Source: an uncultured Clostridia bacterium (GTDB lineage: Bacteria > Bacillota > Clostridia > Oscillospirales > Acutalibacteraceae). From it: a stretch of 32,492 nt of DNA. Within the stretch, counting starts at the first letter, position 1, and each line of letters begins with the position of its first letter. The notes beneath the pieces were generated by a model. The model ran no database searches. It saw only the letters and a program-made list of their open reading frames with translations, and was not told the DNA's origin. A program made the translations under genes and the position numbers. Below are positions 14,501-20,902 of this stretch, piece by piece. The stretch covers positions 1-32,492 of the forward strand of contig CAMHOE010000026.1 of NCBI GenBank assembly GCA_946186665.1. The letters are read 5' to 3'.

Positions 14501-14544
14501 GTTTTCGCCAGCACCCGCATGAAGTACCCTTGAGGTACGAAAAC
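14501..14544 (+). repeat. 44-bp hairpin repeat (family H), copy 1
   Basis: Closed by GTTTTC...GAAAAC, with an inner stem GTACC cttga GGTAC. The same 44-bp pattern is at 30586-30629, and a more diverged inverted copy is at 32412-32450. It lies in the 500-bp gap that otherwise holds the MITE-like element. Confidence 0.6.
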
Positions 14545-14571
14545 GAACAACTATTATTCGTTTTTAAGTCT

Positions 14572-15207
14572 TCAGTCTTCAGTATTAATTATTTTTTTCA
14601 GCTCCTCATACACAGCTTCCGCGAGCAGCTTATGAGACTCAGCATTAAGGTGTATACCGTCAGAAGCGTCACATTTCACAATATCGCAGGCGGCGAAATA
14701 TTCACACCCAAGCTTTCTTGCAAGCTCCCTGTAATTATCCCTGAGACGCCTTGATTTCAGTATACTTTCGTCATCAAAGTTTTCCGCAAATCTTCCGCTC
14801 TTTACACCCTCTTCAACGTATGCAGGGCACATGAGCAATATCCTTGTTCTGCTGTCAAAAAGCTTTATCTGAGATACGATTACTTCAAGCCCCTGAGTTA
14901 TCGTTTCAGCATCAGCGCCGAATTTTATCTTACAATCGTTTGTACCGAGCATTACCACAGCGATATCTATCGGATAGTTTTCTTTCAGTATTCCTCCAAG
15001 CATCTTGCTGCCGTTTCTGTCCGGAGACACATCATCATCAAAGACAGTAGTTCTTCCGTTAACTCCGCCTTCTATCAGTTCATATCCATCCGTCAGGAGC
15101 AATTTTTTAAGGCGTCCCGTCCATCTGGTATTTTCATCGAAGCGTTCACCCAAAGCCGGAACATATCCATATGTATTTGAATCGCCGAAGCACAATATTT
15201 TTTTCAT
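14572..15207 (-). CDS. SGNH/GDSL-family hydrolase
   Basis: Product of 211 residues from the ATG at 15207 (MKKILCFGDSNTYGY); GGAGGG lies 8 nt upstream, favouring this over upstream ATGs at 15213 and 15240. All SGNH blocks are visible: block I FGDSNTYG with the catalytic Ser, block II GGVNGRTT, block III MLGTNDCK, and block V DGIHL with the catalytic Asp and His near the C-terminus. There is no signal peptide, so this is a cytoplasmic esterase/arylesterase-like enzyme; relatives deacetylate sugars or cleave esters. The substrate cannot be told. It lies 67 bp downstream of the Rrf2-type regulator on the same strand and may be cotranscribed with it. Confidence 0.9.
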   Translation of the reverse strand: MKKILCFGDSNTYGYVPALGERFDENTRWTGRLKKLLLTDGYELIEGGVNGRTTVFDDDVSPDRNGSKMLGGILKENYPIDIAVVMLGTNDCKIKFGADAETITQGLEVIVSQIKLFDSRTRILLMCPAYVEEGVKSGRFAENFDDESILKSRRLRDNYRELARKLGCEYFAACDIVKCDASDGIHLNAESHKLLAEAVYEELKKIINTED

Positions 15208-15274
15208 ATCCATTTCCCTCCGCAAAGCGGTATCGCACACGCATATCCCAAGCAGGATTTAAACTCACAGTAAA

Positions 15275-15712
15275 TCAGATACAATAGTCATCTCCTGATG
15301 CGCCGTAGAAGTTATCGAGGATATCCGTCAAAGTTATCCCGTCAAGATAATTCTGTATCACCTCATTAAGGCCCTTCCACACCGGCAGAGTGATACACTC
15401 TTCTATTCTGGGGCAGGTATTCTCTTCAAATTCAAGACAAGCAACAGGAGCGAGGCTGCCCTCAGTAAGTCTGAGGATTTCCCCCACTGTATACTGGTCA
15501 GCGGGTTTAGCGAGCATATATCCGCCCTGATATCCCCTGTTTGCCCTGAGAAGTCCCGACTTACTCAGAAGCGGCACTATTTGTTCAAGGTATTTTTTAG
15601 ATATCTGTTGTCTGTTCGAGATATCCTTCAAAGAGACATACCCATCATCCTTATGTTGTGCAAGGTCAAGCAGCATTCTCAAAGAGTACCTGCCTTTTGT
15701 TGATATTTTCAT
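15275..15712 (-). CDS. Rrf2/IscR-like transcriptional regulator
   Basis: Product of 145 residues. The winged helix covers residues 1-70 (MKISTKGRYSLRMLLDLA, ISKKYLEQIVPLLSKSGLL, NRGYQGGYMLAKP), typical of Rrf2 proteins. Three cysteines at 92, 100 and 106 lie where IscR binds its iron-sulfur cluster (Cys92/98/104 in E. coli), so cluster sensing is plausible. CymR, a cysteine-metabolism Rrf2 protein, lacks such a set. No isc or suf genes lie next to it here. The promoter overlaps a palindrome at about 15748-15761 that could be an autoregulatory site. The downstream SGNH hydrolase may be in the same transcript. Confidence 0.93.
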   Translation of the reverse strand: MKISTKGRYSLRMLLDLAQHKDDGYVSLKDISNRQQISKKYLEQIVPLLSKSGLLRANRGYQGGYMLAKPADQYTVGEILRLTEGSLAPVACLEFEENTCPRIEECITLPVWKGLNEVIQNYLDGITLTDILDNFYGASGDDYCI

Positions 15713-15741
15713 GAAAACACATCCTTAAAAAACTTTACCCC

Positions 15742-15770
15742 ATTATACCATAGGTTTCCTAAGTTTTCAA
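15742..15770 (-). promoter_or_regulatory. Sigma-A promoter of the Rrf2 regulator, with embedded palindrome
   Basis: Minus strand: -35 TTGAAA (15765-15770), 17-bp spacer, perfect -10 TATAAT (15742-15747). The spacer contains CTTAGG AAA CCTATG, an imperfect inverted repeat placed where a repressor could block RNA polymerase. Confidence 0.75.
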
Positions 15771-15784
15771 GCGGCAAGCTGCCG

Positions 15785-15907
15785 CTCCCGATTCGCGGCG
15801 CAAAGCCTGCACTCCCGATTCGCGGCGCAAAGCCTGCACTCCCGATTCGCGGCGCAAAGCCTGCACTCCCGATTCGCGGCGCAAGGCTTGCGCTCCCGAT
15901 TCGCGTT
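15785..15907 (+). repeat. 27-bp tandem repeat, about 4.5 units
   Basis: Units begin at 15785, 15812, 15839, 15866 and 15893; the core is GATTCGCGGCGCAAAGCCTG. The last unit is diverged. The period is a multiple of three, so frames stay open on both strands. Related units are at 19908-19975, and single ones at 22457, 32160 and 32385. Confidence 0.9.
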
Positions 15908-15939
15908 ACGACTTTTAAATGATAGGGTAGGTTTGCGTC

Positions 15940-16135
15940 CGCGATTGACGGCGCAGACTCGTCAGATAATATTCCCCATCCGCCGGCGCAGGCTAAGAGC
16001 CTGCTGTTTCGGCTGTTCCATTCGGATATACAGTCTCTTTCCCTACTCAACTTTATGCGCCTGTACGGTATTAAGTCATAGTTTTTATTATACTTACTAT
16101 ATTTCGTTTTTGCGTGAGCAAAAACGTACCATCAT
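15940..16135 (+). repeat. Family G repeat within repeat island 1
   Basis: Shares GATTGACGGCGCAGAC, ATATTCCCCATCCGCCGGCGCAG, CTGCTGTTTCGGCTGTT and CAACTTTATGCG in the same order with 20025-20185. Its right half, read in reverse, matches 13505-13612. It ends with the hairpin GTTTTTGC gtga GCAAAAAC. Confidence 0.75.
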
Positions 16136-16144
16136 TACACATTA

Positions 16145-16372
16145 AAACTATAGACGTGAACAGCAATAGCCAAAGTGCTCTCTAAAGAGCGCGACGCGGA
16201 CGGTTCAAGTAAAAGTATATGCGTTCTAAGTCGTCCTGCGGGGTCACCCGCCGCGGACGGTTCAAGTAAAAGTATATGCGTTCTAAGTCGTCCTGCGGGG
16301 TCACCCGCCGCGAACGGTTCAGGTAAAAGTATATGCGTTCTAAGTCGTCCGGTGCGGTCACGCACCACCGCT
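16145..16372 (+). repeat. GTCA-loop structured repeat, three tandem 57-bp units
   Basis: After a leader shared with 5051-5169 (TAGACGTGAACAGCAATAGCC and hairpin GTGCTC/GAGCGC), the unit GGACGGTTCAAG...GTCACCCGC is repeated with a 57-bp period (16201, 16258, 16315). Units one and two end with a GCGGG gtca CCCGC hairpin; the third ends with GGTGCG gtca CGCACC. The last bases encode the C-terminus of the phospholipase-like gene. Confidence 0.8.
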
Positions 16373-17257
16373 GAATTTGTTTTTGCATTGATGAGAGGTC
16401 AGTTTTTTGCCGGAAAGAATGTCTGCGATAAGCTCGATAGAAAACTCCTCCGCTCTGTCAGCAATATCAAAAAAGCTTTCGGTGTGTTCTCTGCCGTCAA
16501 CGGCAGAGAACCACTCTTTATGTTTCATGTTCGCATAATCATTCTGTATATCCGGATAGTCCCTCCTGAATAACGTGGAAGCTATCGGACTTATACCCAG
16601 CGCCCTTTCGCACGATTTTACGAACCTGTACTTTATACCCGTTCTGTCGTTGAGCAGCGCAAGTCCCATGTGCCAGTCCTTCTGAACCTGAATAAAGTCC
16701 GACTCGACCACTCTTTTTTTGTAATGCCAAAGGAAATATCCCTGCAATGCCCTCGCAATGGTTTCGTTGACCGCCTTGTCGAGAGGCGCCGCATCTGACA
16801 GTCTGAAACGTGATATTTTTCCTCTTTGCTCCATACGCAGGAATAGAGAATCAAGGTTTGCCTCTATTTCATTGTGGCATACAGACTCATGCTTTCCTTT
16901 CTGCCGATACGCCATCTGTTCCGAAAAATACAGCACAAAGGGATGCGCCAAAGAATCGAAGGCATAGTGCGTAACAAACCCAAGCGCATAGCTCATAGCG
17001 ATATCATCTCTTGTCAATTCAGCATAGCTGACGAGATAATTCAGCAGAACATCCGCAGGCTCATTGTGCATTTTTGTACCGTATTCTCTCAGGCTTCTCT
17101 GTTTCTGAAACGGGAGCATACTATGGCAGAACAAGATATCCGGACCTGACGCTCCCCACAAAAACGCCGTATGATTTATTCTCAGCTGCGGTCTTATATC
17201 AATCAAAGCAGAGCACACTCTTTCCGCAAGCAAATAATGTGAAATTACAGCAGGCAT
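16358..17257 (-). CDS. Zinc-dependent phospholipase C family protein
   Basis: About 299 residues from ATG 17257 (MPAVISHYLLAERV); a TTG three codons upstream has AAGGAG closer to it (4 nt against about 10), so it is an alternative. His/Asp residues typical of the zinc-PLC/nuclease P1 fold are visible: SHYLLAERV, HTAFLWGASGPDILF, VTHYAFDSLAHPFVLY and HNEIEANLD. There is no signal peptide, unlike secreted clostridial alpha-toxin, so it belongs to the cytoplasmic subgroup common in gut Firmicutes whose substrate is unknown. The C-terminal residues are encoded by the end of the GTCA repeat, so the tail may have been replaced by repeat insertion. It lies between repeat island 1 and pcrA. Confidence 0.85.
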   Translation of the reverse strand: MPAVISHYLLAERVCSALIDIRPQLRINHTAFLWGASGPDILFCHSMLPFQKQRSLREYGTKMHNEPADVLLNYLVSYAELTRDDIAMSYALGFVTHYAFDSLAHPFVLYFSEQMAYRQKGKHESVCHNEIEANLDSLFLRMEQRGKISRFRLSDAAPLDKAVNETIARALQGYFLWHYKKRVVESDFIQVQKDWHMGLALLNDRTGIKYRFVKSCERALGISPIASTLFRRDYPDIQNDYANMKHKEWFSAVDGREHTESFFDIADRAEEFSIELIADILSGKKLTSHQCKNKFSGGA

Positions 17258-17293
17258 CTCCAACACACTCCTTCAGCGGCACGTCCGGAAATA

Positions 17294-17323
17294 ATAGTAA
17301 ATACAGATTCCCATAGTAATCAA
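17294..17323 (-). promoter_or_regulatory. Possible promoter of the phospholipase-like gene
   Basis: Minus strand: -35 TTGATT (17318-17323), 18-bp spacer, -10 TACTAT (17294-17299). Just upstream is a short heptamer run (GTGGTCA/GTGGTTA, about 17329-17349). Confidence 0.4.
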
Positions 17324-17426
17324 AATAGTGGTCAGTGGTTAGTGGTCAGATAAAAAGTTCAGATTGTACCCCAAGCTTCTCCCCACTTTTTTATAAGTTA
17401 TAAGTTTTCAGTATTGATTAAATCAT

Positions 17427-19793
17427 TTATTCTATGACCGTCAGTTTGGCAAAGCCTGCCATAAGCTTTTTTGTGCCAACGGTATCAAACGCTATCTCCA
17501 ACATATAGTCAGAAGCCATAGGCTTTGCGCTGATTATCATTCCTTCACCAAAGGCCTTATGCTTTACCCTCATACCGGTAGTATATACAGCATCAGATTT
17601 TTTCGCCCCGGCAGAAGTTATTGTTCTGCTCATGGCAATATCCGCTCTCCTTGCCGCCTTAGGCGTTGGCATAACAAAGTTCGGGTCTACCTCTATCTTT
17701 TTTCTTTTATACTCTTTTATATCGTCAGATATTTCCTGTATAAATCTCGACTCTCTGTTTCTGTTGGTTCTTCCGTATACCAGACGGCTGTCCGCACTGA
17801 TAAGGTACAGCTTTTTCTTAGCCCTTGTTATACCAACATAGGCAAGTCTCCGTTCCTCCTGCATATCCTCTTCGCTCAGCGTAGACTGATATCCGGGAAA
17901 TACATTTTCTTCCATACCCGGAATGAAAACATTTTCAAACTCAAGACCCTTTGCAGAGTGCAGTGTCATCAGAACCGCCTTGTCATCAGACTCGTCATAT
18001 GAGTCAACATCCGTCATAAGTGCTGTCTCCTCCAGAAAGCCCTGTAATGTAGGTTCCTCATTTTCTTCTTCGTAGTGTACGATACTGGAAGTCAGCTCAT
18101 GCACGTTGTCCACAGCGGCTTCACCGTGGTCGCTTGCTTTCAGGATAAAAGCTTCATAGTCCAGTTTTTCCACCAGTTTCTCGTACATATCGGAAACGGG
18201 CATATCTTCAAGCATTTCTGCCATCTCTTCTATCATGTCGCAGAATTCGTTAAGCTTTGCGCTGCTCTTCACAAGAGCCTCAAACTCATCTGCCTGACGC
18301 ATTGTCTCAAACATACTCTGTCCGAGCGTACCGCTTATTTCTTCAAGACTGCTTATAGTTTTTTCACCGATACCTCTTTTGGGAACATTCAGTATTCTTT
18401 TAAGTCTGATGTTATCACTCGGATTGCTTATCACACTGAGGTATGCCATCATATCTTTTATTTCCCTGCGCTCATAGAACCTGTGACCGCCGATTATCTT
18501 ATACGGCACACTTTCCCTTACAAGAACACGCTCTATATTCTGCGACTGCGAATTCATACGGTACAGCACAGCGCAGTCAGAATACCTTCCGCCGTTTTTC
18601 ACACATTCTTTTATCTTTTCAGCGATAAAGGAACCTTCGTCTCTTTCGTCCAACGCCTTGTAGCAAACTATTTTTTCACCAACCTCATTCTGGGTCCAGA
18701 GAGCCTTATCCTTTCTCTGCTCATTATTTTTTATAACGCTGTTTGCCGCTGTCAGAATATTTTTTGTAGAGCGGTAATTCTGTTCAAGCTTGATAGCACG
18801 GGCATTATCATAGTCATCCTCAAAGTACAGGATATTCCTTACAGTTGCCCCTCTGAATTTATAGATACTCTGGTCATCGTCACCCACAACGCAGATATTC
18901 TTATATTTTCCTGCAAGCATATGCACAAGCTCATATTGTATTTTATTTGTATCCTGATACTCGTCCACCATTATGTACCTGAACTGTTCCTGATACTTTT
19001 CAAGCACATCAGGATACTTTTTAAAGAGCTTCACAGTATTGAATATGATATCGTCAAAATCCATAGCATCTGCTTTAAGCAGTCTGTTCTGATACAGCGT
19101 ATATATTTTGGATATAGATATCAGTCTGCTGTCCACACCTGCATTTGCCTTATAGGCTTCTGTGTCTGTCATACTATCCTTAGCATTTGATATTTCCGCC
19201 GCAGCGCTTTTTACAGGTATCATTTTTTCGTCGATATTAAGTGCCTTGATACAGTCCTTGATAAGTCTTTTCTGGTCATCCGTATCATATATGGTAAAAT
19301 GACTTGTATAGCCCAGATATTCGCCATAGCGTCTCAGTATTCTTGTACAGCAGGCATGGAATGTAGAAGCCCAGATATCATTTTCCACAGTGCCTACTCT
19401 TCTGCAAATTCTTTCCTTCAGTTCATTTGCCGCCTTATTTGTAAAGGTTATTGCAAGTATTCTCCAGGGCGACACCTTGGACACCGAAAGTCTGTCCGCC
19501 AGTTCATCCGACAGCGGCGTATTATTTTCAGCGGCACTGAGTATCTCGGATACTTCTTCATCGCTGTATTCACCGAATACTCTGTCGCTTTCAGCTGCCT
19601 CACCCCACCGCAGGATATTAGCCACACGGTTAACCAACACAGTAGTTTTACCGCTTCCGGCACCTGCAAGAAGAAGCAGCGGACCTTTAACGGTAAGTGC
19701 CGCCATCCTCTGCATATCATTCAATGATGAAAACTCATTCTCAATAATTTTTCTTCTTGCCTTAACAATATCTTCCACACGAATATTATTCAT
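17427..19793 (-). CDS. pcrA: ATP-dependent DNA helicase PcrA/UvrD
   Basis: Superfamily 1A 3'-5' helicase of 788 residues. Motifs in order: Q-like LNDMQ, Walker A AGAGSGKT (Lys49), Ia ITFTNKAA, II VDEYQDTN, III GDDDQSIYKFRGA, IV LEQNYRS, V TLHSAKGLEF, VI VGITRAKKKLY. The C-terminus ends with the PcrA-type tail (VKHKAFGEGMIISAKPM), a Tudor-like RNA polymerase-binding module. About 40 acidic residues (GEAAESDRVFGEYSDEEVSEI...) are inserted between Walker A and motif Ia. It acts in nucleotide excision repair, replication restart and removal of RecA filaments or stalled polymerase. The ribosome site AAGGGGA precedes ATG. It is flanked by direct composite repeats that could recombine to delete it and its neighbour. 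Confidence 0.97.
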   Translation of the reverse strand: MNNIRVEDIVKARRKIIENEFSSLNDMQRMAALTVKGPLLLLAGAGSGKTTVLVNRVANILRWGEAAESDRVFGEYSDEEVSEILSAAENNTPLSDELADRLSVSKVSPWRILAITFTNKAANELKERICRRVGTVENDIWASTFHACCTRILRRYGEYLGYTSHFTIYDTDDQKRLIKDCIKALNIDEKMIPVKSAAAEISNAKDSMTDTEAYKANAGVDSRLISISKIYTLYQNRLLKADAMDFDDIIFNTVKLFKKYPDVLEKYQEQFRYIMVDEYQDTNKIQYELVHMLAGKYKNICVVGDDDQSIYKFRGATVRNILYFEDDYDNARAIKLEQNYRSTKNILTAANSVIKNNEQRKDKALWTQNEVGEKIVCYKALDERDEGSFIAEKIKECVKNGGRYSDCAVLYRMNSQSQNIERVLVRESVPYKIIGGHRFYERREIKDMMAYLSVISNPSDNIRLKRILNVPKRGIGEKTISSLEEISGTLGQSMFETMRQADEFEALVKSSAKLNEFCDMIEEMAEMLEDMPVSDMYEKLVEKLDYEAFILKASDHGEAAVDNVHELTSSIVHYEEENEEPTLQGFLEETALMTDVDSYDESDDKAVLMTLHSAKGLEFENVFIPGMEENVFPGYQSTLSEEDMQEERRLAYVGITRAKKKLYLISADSRLVYGRTNRNRESRFIQEISDDIKEYKRKKIEVDPNFVMPTPKAARRADIAMSRTITSAGAKKSDAVYTTGMRVKHKAFGEGMIISAKPMASDYMLEIAFDTVGTKKLMAGFAKLTVIE

Positions 19794-19847
19794 AATAATT
19801 TCTTCCCCTTTAACAATATGTTACTATCAAAAAATAATTCCAAATAC

Positions 19848-19876
19848 ATTTTACCGCAAAATCCCCCCAATGTCCA
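19848..19876 (-). promoter_or_regulatory. Sigma-A promoter of pcrA
   Basis: Minus strand: -35 TGGACA (19871-19876), 17-bp spacer, -10 TAAAAT (19848-19853), about 55 bp before the ATG. Confidence 0.6.
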
Positions 19877-19907
19877 CGACAAAATATTCCCCGGAGTGCC
19901 TCCGGTG

Positions 19908-20185
19908 TCGATTCACGGTGCAGAGCCTGCACTCCCGATTCACGGTGCAGAGCCTGCACTCCCAATTCACGCTCTCGTTCGCTAAAGCTCACTCTGATAG
20001 TATAACCGAACATCTTCCTATCCGCGATTGACGGCGCAGACTTGTATGACAATATTCCCCATCCGCCGGCGCAGCCTGGGGCTGCTGTTTCGGCTGTTTC
20101 ATCCGAACATAAAGTCTCTCTCCATCTTCAACTTTATGCGGCTGTACAGTTCGGATTCTATCATTACGCCAACTATAATTCATAG
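19908..20185 (+). repeat. Repeat island 2: 27-bp units followed by family G
   Basis: About 2.5 units of the 27-bp repeat (19908-19975), then GATTGACGGCGCAGAC to CAACTTTATGCGG, parallel in order and orientation to 15785-16135. It is followed by a short run of CAATGTA-type repeats (20185-20228). Confidence 0.75.
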
Positions 20186-20236
20186 GTGCAATGTAAGGTG
20201 CAATGTACAATGTACAATGTTCAATGTTCTGCGACA

Positions 20237-20390
20237 AAACTATAGACGTGCACAACAATAGCCAAAGTGCTCCTCTATGGAGCACGACGCGGACGGTTCA
20301 AACAAAAGCATATGCGTTCAAAATCGTCCTGCGGGGTCACCCGCTTGTCCTGTGGGGTCACCCGCTTGTCCTGTGGGGTCACCCGCCTAT
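20237..20390 (+). repeat. GTCA-loop structured repeat with 21-bp tandem terminal hairpins
   Basis: Same leader and first hairpin (GTGCTC ctctatg GAGCAC) as the copies at 5051 and 16145. The terminal module TGTCCTGTGGGGTCACCCGC is repeated three times with a 21-bp period (20325, 20346, 20367), each forming a GTCA-loop hairpin. Confidence 0.8.
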
Positions 20391-20429
20391 GTCGAAAAAA
20401 TAAAAGATTTATAAAATTGCATAAATTTC

Positions 20430-20457
20430 TTGACAAAATAATGACGATTAGTATAAA
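20430..20457 (+). promoter_or_regulatory. Strong orphan sigma-A promoter
   Basis: Perfect -35 TTGACA (20430-20435), 16-bp spacer, -10 TATAAA (20452-20457; TAAAAT two bases on would give 18 bp). A terminator hairpin follows 107 bp later, well before the RNase Y gene. Confidence 0.7.
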
Positions 20458-20473
20458 ATATATCATAGGCGAA

Positions 20474-20554
20474 ATGTTCGTATATTTTGCCGTTAACGGT
20501 TTTTGTTTTCATCTCAATCACGCCGTTGATTTTTATAATAATTTTTATTTTTAG
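20474..20554 (+). CDS. Possible 26-residue hydrophobic peptide
   Basis: ATG at 20474 to TAG at 20554, starting MFVYFAVNGFCFH and rich in Phe, Tyr and Asn. AGGCGA lies only 2 nt before the ATG, a poor ribosome site. It lies wholly inside the candidate small RNA; it could be a small membrane peptide or chance. Confidence 0.2.
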   Translation: MFVYFAVNGFCFHLNHAVDFYNNFYF

Positions 20555-20563
20555 ATATTCCAT

Positions 20564-20588
20564 ATGTCTCCGATTCGGAGCATTTTTT
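20564..20588 (+). terminator. Intrinsic terminator of the 20.5-kb transcript
   Basis: Stem CTCCG (20568-20572) / CGGAG (20576-20580) with loop ATT, extended by ATG/CAT around a one-base bulge, followed by six T residues (20583-20588). Confidence 0.75.
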
Positions 20589-20590
20589 AT

Positions 20591-20741
20591 GGAAGCTTAT
20601 TTTCCCGTTTTTTTGTAAATACATTTTGTGTACCTGCAGCGCATCCAACCCGTACTGCGGATTGAGCCCTACAGGTCATCGGAGCATTTGCGTACCATTT
20701 GCCGGTCATCATCCGGCGCAATCCGGCACATATCATATTAA
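20591..20741 (+). other. Structured intergenic stretch before rny
   Basis: No reading frame. Contains nested pairing CCTG...CAGG (about 20633-20674, with ATCC/GGAT inside) and GCCGG tcatcat CCGGC (20701-20717). A further stem, TCCGGCACA/TGTGCCGGA (20722-20730 with 20753-20761), overlaps the rny promoter. It may hold a small RNA or operator sites; no known family was recognised. Confidence 0.35.
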
Positions 20742-20771
20742 TTGACCATGCCTGTGCCGGAATATTTTAAT
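20742..20771 (+). promoter_or_regulatory. Probable promoter of rny
   Basis: -35 TTGACC (20742-20747), 18-bp spacer, -10 TTTAAT (20766-20771), giving a leader of about 125 nt. The spacer contains the right arm of a 9-bp inverted repeat. Confidence 0.5.
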
Positions 20772-20902
20772 TTACGTTGGGGCGATTTAATAAGTAAAAA
20801 AATGAAAAATTGAATAAATCATACGGCACCTTTGAGCTGATATAACTGACCATATCTGAATTCAAGAAATCAAAAAACTAACTTAGGAGGTGTCAATTCA
20901 AA

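Larger units (their letters stand above)
20464..20588 (+). ncRNA. Candidate small RNA or leader transcript
   Basis: A strong promoter (20430-20457) and an intrinsic terminator (20564-20588) define a transcript of about 125 nt in the gap before rny. It contains the palindrome CCGTTAACGG and a possible 26-residue reading frame. No known RNA family was recognised. Confidence 0.45.

Noticed and set aside
15785-15907. CRISPR array
   Set aside because: Units are contiguous 27-bp copies with no unique spacers and no cas genes nearby.
15940-16135. Short peptide MEQPKQQ/MKQPKQQ shared by the two repeat islands as a conserved gene
   Set aside because: The similarity is explained by DNA repeat identity, frames are broken by stops in one copy, and no ribosome site is seen.
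16175-16573. Frame of 132 codons with a repeated SSKSICVLSRPAGSP motif
   Set aside because: Arises from the 57-bp repeat and runs antisense into the phospholipase-like gene; no ribosome site.
18075-19190. Plus-strand frame of 371 codons inside pcrA
   Set aside because: Antisense to a gene with all helicase motifs; composition is His/Phe/Tyr-rich and no ribosome site or homology is evident.
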